Part shown: in pieces, positions 29,863 through 40,412 of the stretch
Numbering within the stretch: the stretch's first letter is position 1
Layout of the letters: the number at the start of each line of letters is the position of its first letter
Assembly (NCBI GenBank): GCA_032718475.1
Contig: JAUCBJ010007200.1
Location: 160,080-224,079, forward strand
Source of the DNA: Nemertoderma westbladi
Taxonomy: Eukaryota > Xenacoelomorpha > Nemertodermatida > Nemertodermatidae
DNA: 64,000 bases
Direction: 5' to 3'
The notes under the pieces: model-generated
What the model saw: the letters and a program-made list of their open reading frames with translations, nothing else
Told to the model about the DNA's origin: nothing
Database searches by the model: none
Position numbers and translations under genes: made by a program

Positions 29863-31560
29863 TTAGTCTTTCTTACGCGGATGGCGTTTACGCAGTTTTT
29901 TGAGGCTAGCAAGAGTCCTTTTCTCTTTGGGGCGAGCCACTTTACTAGGAGGGCTGTAGCTCCTGGGTGAAGGGTGCAATACAATTGCATCAGAAGGTTT
30001 AGGATTACGATCGGTGTATCCGCCGGTCGAGGTACCTGGTTGATCAATATCAACTTCAGTGGAGCGAGGTCTAACGGCCTTTAGGGCGCGTCTTAGGACA
30101 GCAGCTCCTACGGGTCCTTGACGGGTCGTCTGGACAATGGCGGTAGGCGGACCGTGAGTGGTGAGAAACTTCCTTGGTTTAATGGTTCTTTCCAGCTCCC
30201 GTTCTCGGGCTCGATATTCGTAGGGCCGTCGAGATACTTCCTGTAACTCAGGGTGCGAGTTGATAAATAAATCTCCATACTCAGGGTCTTGACGGATGAA
30301 ATTGATCAAATGGTATGAAGTAATATCGTTAGGATTGACGTTCCTAAGATATTTTCGAACAAATTTGGTGGAAATACACTCACCAACACGCTTCATTAGT
30401 TCGTAACTCGGTGTGCGTGTTTTTTGTTCCACAGACGCGAATAAATAAGGATGGAATGCGTAAACTCCCTCGTAAGAGCGTCCAGGGTAATAGCGATGGC
30501 GGGACTCACAATGTAAATCCGCGTTCGCTTCCCAAGCTCGGATGTAGCGCAGGGTAATCATCTCATCTACGCTTTCTAAATCGCGGTTAAAGGGGCAATT
30601 ATAACTGGCATGTCCTTTAAGTTGACAGTGGTGGCATTGAGTCATAAATTGGGGGCAGACTGCAAAAATGTGCGAGTTATTAAGTCTGCAATACGCACAA
30701 TAGATTTCCATCATCGGTTGTTCGTGGAAATAGGAGCAGGGTACGTCTGAGTCCATAGGGGTGAAATGGTCTCTCGATGCGCATAGTCGACAACGTTTTC
30801 GAGAAACATAATTTGCGTGTCGATAATCGTATGCGGTGAGACATTGTGGACCTTGATACCACTCCAAGACGTAATCGTTATCGCTGCTCCGGGGCGCTGT
30901 AGGCTGGATCGCTTCAGATTCTAAACATATTGGTTCGTCTTCCAATTGCATAGCTGAGGTAGGTGCGGCTGTCTCCGCAAGTGGACCCACTGTCTGAACT
31001 TCCACGACAGAATAACCCGTGGGTATTCGGGGTCTTTGTATAACAGATGAATGTAAGTTCTGTATACAAATGTCCTGAAAGAGGGCAAATCCCGCGCTGT
31101 TTAGCTTCTCCGCAGCTGAGTCTCTTAGGCTGAGTTTGGTCAGAGCGCGGTCCTTGAACTGACTATCAACGTTACGGAACAGAGTCAGAAAGCGCCTGAA
31201 ACATTCGAAGCGGATGAATTTATTGTGTTCATCTAACCTGGCGAGTTTGGTTCCAAGTATTAAGGGATGGGCGCGTATGGTACGACTGCACACATCGGCT
31301 AGCCAACCGGCAAGTGCTGCGTTTTCAAATATCGTGTATATAGCTAAGGAAGCGAGCTGTGGAACACTCATAAAGCTATACACGGCGCCAGGTGCGGTCA
31401 ATGGTCCATCAAAGTATAAACGAGAATAATGATCTCCATATACTTGTTGGTAATTGATAGGATTTCCAACCTTGAAATTCCATCCGTATTCTTGAAAGGC
31501 AAGATGTCCGATGGAGGTTCGTTGTACTTTAGTAATGCCGCTGGGTGTATTTGCATACAT
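29863..31560 (-). CDS. Accessory protein Z of the BEL element, zinc-knuckle protein
   Basis: 565 codons, formal start ATG 31558-31560. No signal peptide or membrane segment, so not an envelope. Residues 1-180 look globular and helical (SVPQLASLAIYTIFENAALAGWL is too polar at its ends for a certain membrane helix). Then an acidic linker. About 255-320 hold cysteine/histidine clusters: CRLC...C, CAYC-x5-H-x4-C and CHHC-x4-H-x4-C; the last has exact retroviral CCHC knuckle spacing. About 340-430 is a tyrosine-rich segment, and the C-terminus is strongly basic (KKLRKRHPRKKD). Nucleic-acid binding is inferred. The true N-terminus may lie further upstream in another frame (VDTQLIAPWAEGEV at about 31600). 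Copy 1 keeps only the last 50 codons. I recognise no family. Confidence 0.6.
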   Translation of the reverse strand: MYANTPSGITKVQRTSIGHLAFQEYGWNFKVGNPINYQQVYGDHYSRLYFDGPLTAPGAVYSFMSVPQLASLAIYTIFENAALAGWLADVCSRTIRAHPLILGTKLARLDEHNKFIRFECFRRFLTLFRNVDSQFKDRALTKLSLRDSAAEKLNSAGFALFQDICIQNLHSSVIQRPRIPTGYSVVEVQTVGPLAETAAPTSAMQLEDEPICLESEAIQPTAPRSSDNDYVLEWYQGPQCLTAYDYRHANYVSRKRCRLCASRDHFTPMDSDVPCSYFHEQPMMEIYCAYCRLNNSHIFAVCPQFMTQCHHCQLKGHASYNCPFNRDLESVDEMITLRYIRAWEANADLHCESRHRYYPGRSYEGVYAFHPYLFASVEQKTRTPSYELMKRVGECISTKFVRKYLRNVNPNDITSYHLINFIRQDPEYGDLFINSHPELQEVSRRPYEYRARERELERTIKPRKFLTTHGPPTAIVQTTRQGPVGAAVLRRALKAVRPRSTEVDIDQPGTSTGGYTDRNPKPSDAIVLHPSPRSYSPPSKVARPKEKRTLASLKKLRKRHPRKKD

Positions 31561-32447
31561 AGTGCGGAAGAAACCTCACCTTCTGCCCAAGGAGCAATCA
31601 GCTGAGTATCAACGAAAGGGTATGGAATGTTCTCCATATTCCCGTCGTATGCCTAATATGTCTTCCATTGATGGTAGTGGTAGAGAGCAGGGGAAGACCT
31701 ATGTCGTATTCAGAAATATTCAGAAATACGATCTCAGTAGGAGGATTGTATCATTCGATGACTATCTCCAAATGAATTTATCCCCAGTGATTAGGGGGTG
31801 AACAACCAGATTTATGACACATAATGGTACCAGTTGTTCACAAACTATCCGCGTGTCCTTTCAGTCCTTGTATCACAGTTGTGGACTTAAGGAAATCATT
31901 GGTGGTTGATTTTCTAATCAACAACGAGAGGGTGGAAGTTGATATCATAAATATCAACAGAGTGTGACATGGACAGGAGGTGCGGACACCAATATGAGCA
32001 TCCAGATTAATAGTAAGGGATGGGAGGTTTATTAAGAGGTGGTATAATCAATACCACGATACGGCAATGATTGGTCGATCGTCTCCCAAAGCTCCGAGCG
32101 CGTTGGGAAGAGAAGGTGGGACGAAGAATGTTGTATTTTCAATAGCGATGTATAGAGGGATAAGGGAAGTAAAGAGGAGGGAGGATATATGGTAGTATCC
32201 ATAAGATACCACAATGGACAAGTTTTCCGTCACGTCATCATTCATTCCTGCCTTTTAATTGTGACACTGATCACAATAATTACAGGAAAACGATGAAGGA
32301 AGAGAAATTTACAGCCTCCCGAAGGAGACCGCCCGCGAGCACCCGTGCCCCGGGGAAAACTATTCACATTATGGACCATGGACATTAACCCATGTTTCTT
32401 CTCCAGTGGTTCTCCTCTATTTGTCTTTACAAGCCTTCTTCCACGTT
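31561..32447. other. Region between Z and Y in copy 2, rich in short perfect hairpins
   Basis: No clear reading frame. Perfect inverted repeats: 31798-31806/31833-31841 (9 bp), 31905-31911/31916-31922 (7 bp), 31938-31945/31951-31958 (8 bp), 32039-32045/32051-32057 (7 bp), 32258-32264/32271-32277 (7 bp). A GC-rich patch lies at 32318-32360. None of this is in copy 1, where decayed Y sequence occupies the place. Confidence 0.6.
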
Positions 32448-32834
32448 CTATCTTTCGAGCTGATTTCGAATAGAATTCTCGTGTTCTATTCTCGGTTTAT
32501 CGTGCCGACTCCGCTGGGTATGATATTTAAATAAAACCATATCCCTTTCGATGTCTACATCGTCCGTATCGTGTAAATCGATAGGATGGCCGGTAGTTAA
32601 GAAGTCCATATATGTACCATTACGATGCGTATAGCGAGCGGTGAACTTTCGATAGTCCAATTCACGCGTAAGTTGCTCCTGGGACATTGGCGGTTCGATA
32701 TAACGACCATCATCCTCCGTAGTGGTTGGACCAGCGTCGCCGCGTATCAAGCTATCGACAAATGCTTGTAAAGGTAGAGTATATCGCTCCCTGATACCAA
32801 GATCATCTTCTATCAACTCAGTCATATCTGCCAT
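32448..32834 (-). pseudogene. Accessory protein Y, N-terminal part, BEL copy 2
   Basis: 128 codons matching Y of copy 1 (8248-8694) up to about codon 125 (ENSIRN), then a stop and unrelated sequence, so truncated. ATG alternatives at 32832-32834 (MADMTEL) and 32823-32825 (MTEL); the second aligns with copy 1. Conserved parts: YTLPLQAFVDSLIR, EPPMSQEQLTRELDYRKF, FLTTGHPIDLHDTDDVD. Differences from copy 1 are mainly synonymous. Confidence 0.6.
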
Positions 32835-33701
32835 GAGTTTATCTATATTATAATGAGTTTATATATTAGGCTAGCGGACGTCGCTGCCTACCCCTCTTTT
32901 GCCCCCGGACAGTGCAAGATCCTCAGCGCCGATGTACCGTCGTCGCTGTGCTTTCGCCAACGATGTAGCTACACAACGACAACGATAACCGGCACAAGTC
33001 ACTCCACTGTCCGTCCCAAAGGCTTAGATGTACTTCAGGTTCTTTCTGGAGAGTTAGGGCTACTTTCACAATTGCGACTAGCTACTGTAAACACACTTTA
33101 GCAGTAACATTCACCTATGAACGCACAAATTCAACACAACTGCCACAAACTGTACACATTCGGGCCATTTGTCCGTTAGTCAGTACCTTCCAGAATGTCA
33201 CTTTATTTATTATGTATCCTTGGATACTAGCAGTGCGCTATTTATTCCCTATGCTATTCAATGGGGCAAGCTTTCTATTGTTCTTTTAACTCACTTCTAA
33301 TTCTAGCGTGGTTGTTGCCATGGTGACATTATGGAAAGCTAGTGGTAGAATTAGGGTAATTCTCATGCATACAGATCTGGGATGCTATTTAATAGTAATT
33401 CTTTAATTGTCAATATCCTCTCTATACATGATTTTATGAATTTTATCGGCTATTGACTATATATTAGAGATTCTCGCACACAAATACACTTAATAGAGTG
33501 AATCTCCGCTCCCATGATCTATTAATCAATGGAATTTTGGGAATGTTATAAATTGTATAAAATGACAATTTATTAAATTCATTGAAATATATGAATTTAA
33601 ATTTATTCCCGTAAATTTTATTATTTAATGTTAAATAGACACAATTTTATTCCAGAATGTGTCTGGGGACTGGGATCCTTGATTCTAGGAATTTTGTCTT
33701 T
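32835..33701 (-). other. Non-coding region between pol and Y, copy 2 (first part)
   Basis: Homologous to 8695-9560 of copy 1. Carries the CCAGA-N5-TCTGG stem at about 33651-33665. No gene. Confidence 0.6.
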
Positions 33702-33705
33702 TTAA
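33702..33705. repeat. TTAA target duplication, left
   Basis: TTAA, repeated at 35271-35274. Copy 1 has a single TTAA at the matching place (CTTTTAAGAGTATCGG, about 9558-9570). Confidence 0.9.
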
Positions 33706-35270
33706 CCCTATTAGTACCGGGCTATAAAATGCTGTACAAATACCGGGGGGGGGGGGGGGGGTCATATTGACCCCTCCCTCTAAAATCTACAAATGTTAAC
33801 GAAAACGTCTGATTTTTTGTTTGTACGTAGGTATCATTTGTCTGGATCCGACCGAAAAAAAAATTTTCGAAAAAATGTACTGGGGTGGTTATATTGCAGC
33901 ACCAAAATTACAAGTAGTGCACTATTTTCACCAAATTTGAAAGTTACATTTTCGGCTAATTATTTTTCAATACAGGTTTTCTGGGGTGCGAAATACATTG
34001 GAAAATATTAAAAAATGATATGATTACTATAAATGGCTGTTTAGTCCTCTCTGCGTAGGAAAAAAATGAAAAAAACAAGTAATCAGCACTTTTCAGTTAG
34101 AACACAAAATTTTTAAAACACTTATACGATGCTATAAATTCACATTTTCAGGTTTTCGAGGGCGCTGATTCTAATGGAATACATTTCTAATATGCCAGAT
34201 CATTGCTACTTGTATTTTTCGGCGTAATTTGGCAAATTTTGGTGCTAGCACCAAATTTCGTACCCATCACCAAAAAGTACAAGTTTGCGATGTCCAATGC
34301 TGTTTTTATTGATTCCATCGGATTCAGGACCCTCATAAACCCGTATAACGCAAGAAACAAGGTAATACTATCTACTTATCAATTTGCATATTTTCCAAAA
34401 TTTGGTGCTGGCACAACAATTTTCACCCACCGGTGAAAAATACAAGTTTGAGAACTCTTATGAAATTTTTACTAATTCCATTGAATTCAGAACCATCACA
34501 AACCCGTATAACGCAAGAAACAAGGTGATACAATCAATTGATATATTTGATGGTTTTCAAAATTTGGTGCTAGCACCACATTTTGCACCCACATCCGAAA
34601 AATACAAGTTTGAGATGTCTAGTTCGATAATTATATTTTCCATTGAATTCAGAACAGCCATAAGCCTCTAAAACGCAAGAAATAAATTGTCACAAGCAAT
34701 TTTATCTATTGAATGGATTTTCAAAATTTCGTGCTAGCACCAAAATTTGCACAAAGCACCGGAAAATACAAGTTTGATACGCTTGGTGCAACTCGTATAT
34801 ATTTCATCGAATCCAGAAACCCAAAAAACCCCAATTGCGTAAAAAACAAGTTTCAAACGATCAATTTAGAAAATTGACTTATTTCAAAATTTGGTGCTGG
34901 CACCAAAATTTGGCACCCACCGAAAAAAACAAGTTTGAAATTTCTAAATCAATTTATATGAATTCCATCAAATTTCTAACACCAAAAAACCGGTGCAAAT
35001 AAAAAATAGAGATGTTACAATTCATATTTAATGAAATGTAATTTTCAAAAAACGTCTCAAAAAAAGTGCCAAAAGTAGGATTAAAAAATGATGCTATAAC
35101 TCGAAAAGTACGCAATATTTTTGAAAACGGTTTTCACTACTAGGAAGACAATAGATTTTTAGGAAAAGTCATAAAATTTCAGATTCCGAACTGCGTTTGT
35201 TTCAGAATTATAATAAAAAAACCACGGGGGGGGGGGTCATATTGACCCCCCCCCCCCGGGTTTAATAGGG
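33706..35270. mobile_element. Non-autonomous piggyBac-like DNA transposon (TTAA)
   Basis: 1565 bp. Ends are inverted: CCCTATTA...CCGGG on the left, and CCCTATTAAACCCGGG when the right end is reversed. The TTAA target and a terminal CCC(T) are typical of piggyBac-type elements. Next to each end lies a palindrome G(n)TCATATTGACCCC: 17 G at 33745-33761 on the left, and 11 G then 12 C near 35226-35257 on the right. No transposase frame. The middle has five diverged 163-bp repeats. Confidence 0.75.
34225..35000. repeat. 163-bp internal tandem repeat, five units
   Basis: The palindrome AATTTGGTGCTAGCACCAAA (or a variant) occurs at 34241, 34404, 34566, 34730 and 34893 (GGTGCT positions; spacing 162-164). 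Units also share AAATACAAGTTTGA and ACGCAAGAAACAAG. Diverged, so not a recent expansion. Confidence 0.85.
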
Positions 35271-35274
35271 TTAA

Positions 35275-36018
35275 GGGTATCGGTAAGTGCTACGATATCT
35301 TAATCGACTAGAATTTTAAAGGATCTAAAATTTGACAGATCATGTAAATATTAATAATTAATATTTAGGATGGGCACCAGTTTATTCCAGAACTTGTCTG
35401 GGGACGTTAACCACTGATTCTAGAATTTTGTCTTAATCTTAATTAATCTTAATCTTAATCGACTAGAATTACAGATGGTCAAAGGGTTTAACAGATTTAT
35501 TTGCGTTGTACGCTACTGTTAAAGGGACATCACGCTACTATATGTATTATTTAATATACGGTATGAGAGCAATATCGCACGAAGCAATGTCAGTGAGAAG
35601 AGGCAAGTCGTTTCCAAGGTCTACCCAGAGCTTGGTTTAGCCGAGACACGAGGATCTGAATTTTGCATTCCTAATACTCTGCTTACCAATAATACTTAAA
35701 TATAGTAGGAGCTTTATTGTACTTTAATAAGTACGGATATGCCATCTTACTGTAATTACGTATTTGTAATGTAATACGGACAGTAAGGAAAGAGAAAAAG
35801 AATTATTTCTCGCCGTCGCACTAAATATATAATATATAAGTAATTAAGTAATAAACGCTAATATATATTGCGCTAATCTACTAAATAATCGCTAAAATAA
35901 CATTCTACTAAATAAAATTAAAGAAAACGATTATAATAAAATTACATAATAATATATACATAAATATAAAATGATAAGAATATAAAATAATCTGGTCACA
36001 CACCCACTCCATACGCTA
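35275..36018 (-). other. Non-coding region between pol and Y, copy 2 (second part)
   Basis: Homologous to 9565-10429 of copy 1, with a few deletions and a CTTAAT-rich microduplication at about 35430-35460 replacing the second TATCG stem. No gene. Confidence 0.6.
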
Positions 36019-36759
36019 CTAAGCTGGGGAGTCCCTAGATGTTTGTTGGATTAGGGAGGTGGTCGTGGGAAGAGTATCTTGCCTTCCATAGTTTCCGGAG
36101 AGTTCTCTGTCTCTTTCCAGTAAACATAAGCGACCAACTGGGCGATTGAGCTGCTGTGTCTCGAAGACAATTCCCGGTTTCTTGAAGTTACGTCGCATGA
36201 CGACGAGTTCTACCGATCGCACCAAACCGTCATCCGAGATGTGAGTCTCGATGATACGACCTGTCTGCCACCGCTTACATGGAAGATCTACATCCACAAT
36301 AAGAACCATGTCTCCAGCGCTGACGTTTTCTTGCTGCGCAAACCACTTAGTTCGAAGTTGTAGCGTGGGCAGATAATGTTTTTCGAAATGGTCAGTGAAA
36401 CGACGGGATAACAACTGCATGAGTTGCCAAGTTTGCCGGCAGTATTCGTCTCCGTCTGTGATTTCCGATTGTGGGAGCATGGCTACAGGTTTCTTCAGTA
36501 GGAAGTGCGCGGGTGTTAGCGCTTCCAGAGAATCGGGACTCGATGAGACTGGCATAAGCGGTCTCTCGTTGAGATAGGCGGCGATTTCCTCCATTAACGT
36601 CCGCAAAAGTTCGTCGGTGAGATACGCGCGGCAAGGCACTACAAAGTGAAATGCAGTCTTCACACTTCTTGTTAATCTCTCCCAACTTCCTCCCCACCAA
36701 GGGGCGTCGGCGGCGTTGAAGGTCCAGCTAGACGCTGTTACTCGTAGCTGATCGTCCAC
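36019..36759 (-). pseudogene. BEL integrase C-terminal half, copy 2
   Basis: Same frame as the next entry, after a TAA at 36766-36768 (CAA in copy 1). It has the third catalytic residue in WWGGSWERL and the DUF5641-like C-terminal domain. A further 3-base difference and frameshift relative to copy 1 change the last 40 codons. Confidence 0.88.
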
Positions 36760-36765
36760 CTGTCC

Positions 36766-38139
36766 TTAGTTCCAATCTTTGACGTAAGCTTTGAATTCAT
36801 TGTTGGCACCAATGAAGTTTGTTCCCTTATCAGATCTCATCGTGTTACTCGTGCCAAAGCGAGCGATCTGTCGTCGTAAGCTTAATAAAAAGCTGTTGGT
36901 AGATAAATCGTTCACCATATCGAGATGGATAGCTCTACAAGTCATACAAACAAAGATGACACACCATCTCTTGACTATAGTCCTAGCACGATATACTTCA
37001 ATAGGGCCAAATAAATCCACACCGGTATTAGTAAAGGGTGGTTCATAGAAGCTTACTCGTTCCCTAGGTAATTCTGCCTCTCGCTGTGTTAAAGGCCTAC
37101 TGAATGCTTTCCTACAGGGTATGCAGTTCCTAAGAACTTGGTTCAGAGCTCTACGGGGTTTATAAAAATAATAGCGAGTTCGAATTTCGCTAAGAACTCG
37201 TTCTCTACCAGCATGATAAAGTTTGCTGTGAACATCTACAATCATCTTGATTTGTATTTCAAGATTTCTAATGAGTATGGGAAACTTAGTGTCAAAGGAT
37301 AATGGAGCATTAGTTAATCTTCCTCCAACACGTATCAACCCATCTATCATTGTGCTAGAGAAACGATCCCTTAAGCGCATCTGCGGATTTCTCAACAACA
37401 GGAAATACTTATCGGAATCCTCATAGCATTGCAGGAGTCTCAGCATCTGCTTGTTGGTTTCTTCATGCTCCTGATAACTGATCTTCTCCTTCAGAAACCT
37501 GTCGGATATCTTATATTTGGGAAGATCTTTAATAACATGGACCTGCACCGATGTTATTGGAGCGGTATCACTTTTGGTCTTCATCCCGGAGTAGTGATGG
37601 TGAAAACATCTCTTTAAATATGTAACGGCCTTACAGAGCTGATTCCAGGAACTGTAGTGATATATCGCTCTCTGCAGAAGAGGTGAGAGTCCTTGCGAGA
37701 CGTCTGGTATTCCAGATTTCCAATCCTTCTCACGGATTTCCACAACAAGTTTATTTGTGGCTGTGGGTTTCTGATCCAAAGCGTCGTCTCCGGAAGTATG
37801 TAGTACAGACAGATCTACCATAGGTTTGAATAACTTCGATTTACTCGCCCGAGTTTTAGGTTTGACTTTCTCCGCTCCCTTGGCCTGTCTAATCTCTGTG
37901 GTAGTAAGATGAGGAGGCCATTCTTCTTCTTCTTTGTAGAGGAAGTCGGGTCCACCTAACCAGTCTGGAGTATCTACCAGTTCTTGTGGAGTTGCTCCCC
38001 TGGAGGCGATGTCTGCTGGATTAATCGTTCCGGGGCAATGTCTCCATTGATCCATCGTTGTGCGACTGAGTATAATGGCTACTCTGTTGGTAACGAAGAC
38101 GCTGAACTGACAGACTTCATTGGTTATATACTCCAACAC
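36766..38139 (-). pseudogene. BEL RNase H end and integrase N-terminal half, copy 2
   Basis: 457 codons, 95% or so like copy 1. Zinc region VHSKLYHAG...CIPCRKAF, first and second catalytic Asp in GVDLFGP and RSDKGTNF. It ends in a nonsense TAA shortly after YVKDWN. Confidence 0.9.
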
Positions 38140-38244
38140 GAGTAAAGCGTCGGTCCAATAGACAGTTTTCTCCAGTGGATAGTCGATCTGTTCTGTTACA
38201 TTCCGGCCGATGGCTGTAGCGTATAGAGCCGCCTTTAACTCCGC

Positions 38245-40080
38245 TCAAGGAACTTTCAACTTATTGTTTATCAATGCCTTAGAGGTAACCAAGGCGACTT
38301 TGATTCCGTCCGGAGTTTCCACCCTTAGGTAGGCTACTATACCTATTCCCATATCGCTGGCGTCTCCAAACACATGGAGTTGATAGGAATACGTAGGGAG
38401 AACATGACCAAAATATGAACGGGAAATTATAAAGTTCTCGATGGCTGGTAGAGAATCTTCCCATTTCATCCACTTCTTTAATAATTCTCCCTTAAGTGGA
38501 TCGTCCCATGAGTGGTTTTCAAGCCACATTTGTTGTACTAAACTCCGAGCAATCAATATAACTGGGCTAATAAATCCCAATGGATCGAAATAAGTGCTCA
38601 GGATACTTAAACAAATCCGTTTAGTCCGAACTGGATTATCTCGCTGTTTTAGTTGAAAAAACAGGATATCTCTTTCTGTGTCCCATTTCAAACCAAGGGT
38701 CTTAGTTTCTGGGAGATCATCTTTTATTAGATCTAGGTCTTTCGCTCCTCGATCTTCTACCGGGATCGACTCCAGAAACTCACGGGAGTTGCTGGTGAAT
38801 TTAGTTAATCGAAATCCACCTCTTTTTAAGCACTCTACCGTTCCTTTAGCGACATCAATGGCTTCTTCGACTGATGGAAGGGACTTTAGATTGTCGTCCA
38901 TGTATATATCCCGCTTGATGTTGTCAATCACCTCTTTCGAGAAGGCTTCTCGGTTGTCATCCGCAGTGGTGCGCACCACTGAACAGGCGTTTGAAGGGCT
39001 TGTGATTATCCCAAAAGCCTGGATGGTCATCCAGTACTCCACCAGTTTCTGGTTGAGGTCTCCTTCAGGCCACCACAGAAATCGTAGGATATCTCGATCC
39101 CTATCCAGCGCCTTGACTTGTAAGAACATGCCTTCTATATCTGAGGTGAAAGCAATTGAATATTGTCTTAATCTTAGGAGTATTCCCAACAAGGATTGGA
39201 GTAAGTTGGGTCCGGGTAACAATTCGGAATTAAGGGATTGGCCCATATAGAGGGCGGAGCCGTCAAACACCACTCGTACCTCATGGGGTTTACCGGGTTT
39301 GGGAACGTAATGGTGAGTTAAATAATACGTTCTCTCAGTTATAGGTGTTTCTTCCGGTACTAGCTCCGCATATCCCTTGCTAATAAATTTCTTCAACTGC
39401 GTTTGATACATTTCTTTAGCTGAAGAATTTGCCGTAAGGCGTCGATGTAGTTGAGCAATTCTTTTCTCCGCCAAGGGTCTGTTGTTTACGAACTTTGGTT
39501 CTCGCTTTCGGAAAGGTAGACCGATCTCATATCTACCTTGATCTTTAAGAAAACGTGTAGTTGTCTCTTGGATCTGCTTGGCTCTTTCTTCCTCTACCGA
39601 TAGGGCCTTATCGTAGGAATTGGGCTCTACAGCCTCTTGAGTAAAGAATCGTACGGCGTGTTCATCCCGAGTCTTGGCATTATAACGTTCAATGACGTCA
39701 TTAAGCTCGTCGTTATAGTCGTCTCGCTCTGATGGAAGAAGGAGCTGACATAAGTTCACTTGGTTTTGCCAAGTCTCGTTTTCCTTAAGGAGATCAATGG
39801 TATTCTCCTCGTCGAAAAGTTGGTGGACATCGTCATTATCTGAGGAGTATGGTGTTCCCTCAGTTGGATCGTCTAACTCACTGCCCTCGACTTCCCATTC
39901 TCTTACTTGATATACCTGGTCTTTCGGTAATCTTTCCATGAGAGTTCTACGGGAAGGGCCAGTAAAGTACCAACCCACTCTAGTTCTTCCCGCATAAGCT
40001 TGTAGTGGTTGCGGTTGAGCAGGCCGTTTCTCCAATGTCTCGAGCGCTTCATGCGCGTTTTGACCGATGAGTATTTGCAC
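38245..40080 (-). pseudogene. BEL protease end, reverse transcriptase and RNase H, copy 2
   Basis: 611 codons. It starts after a 10-base deletion (about 40098, relative to 14475-14485 of copy 1) that shifts the frame. Reverse transcriptase with FTSDIEGMFLQV and IYMDDNLKS (about 38895-38908), then LSTYFDPLGFISP and FGDASDMGIG. It ends in the same TGA after NNKLKVP as copy 1. The linker frameshift of copy 1 is absent here. Confidence 0.9.
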
Positions 40081-40412
40081 TCCAGGATAATCGGTGTTGA
40101 ATCAAGCTGCTGGGTGAAATCGTCCTCATCCCAATTGTAAGGTTCCACTTGGGTGGTAGCGAAGTTCTTTATCGCCACCATTTTTACTGACCTTATACTA
40201 TGTTCTCCTAGTTCATCCTGGGGGGTGGACAACGCACCTACATAATAATCCGCTATTACTGTAGATTTCCAAACCTGCATAATTCCTGACATGTTTAGCT
40301 TAGTTCGGAACTTGGGTTATCCAGCAAAGATGTATTCGGCTAGTTCTTTGTCGATGAATGTTCCTGTACTACCGGAGTCAAGGAGGGCGTTCACTACATA
40401 ACTCCTTTTAGG
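40081..40412 (-). pseudogene. BEL protease, copy 2 (broken)
   Basis: Matches copy 1 protease including the DSG box. Two nonsense changes: TGA for GGA right after VVQLRVH (40413), and TAA for CAA near 40318; then the 10-base deletion. Confidence 0.8.

Noticed and set aside
29863-31560. Z as an envelope protein
   Set aside because: Env position, but no signal peptide, no transmembrane anchor, and zinc knuckles and a basic tail instead.
31600-31690. Similarity of a minus-strand ED-LGIR word upstream of Z to the start of Y
   Set aside because: Only about ten residues, no similarity at DNA level, and stops follow at once; likely chance.
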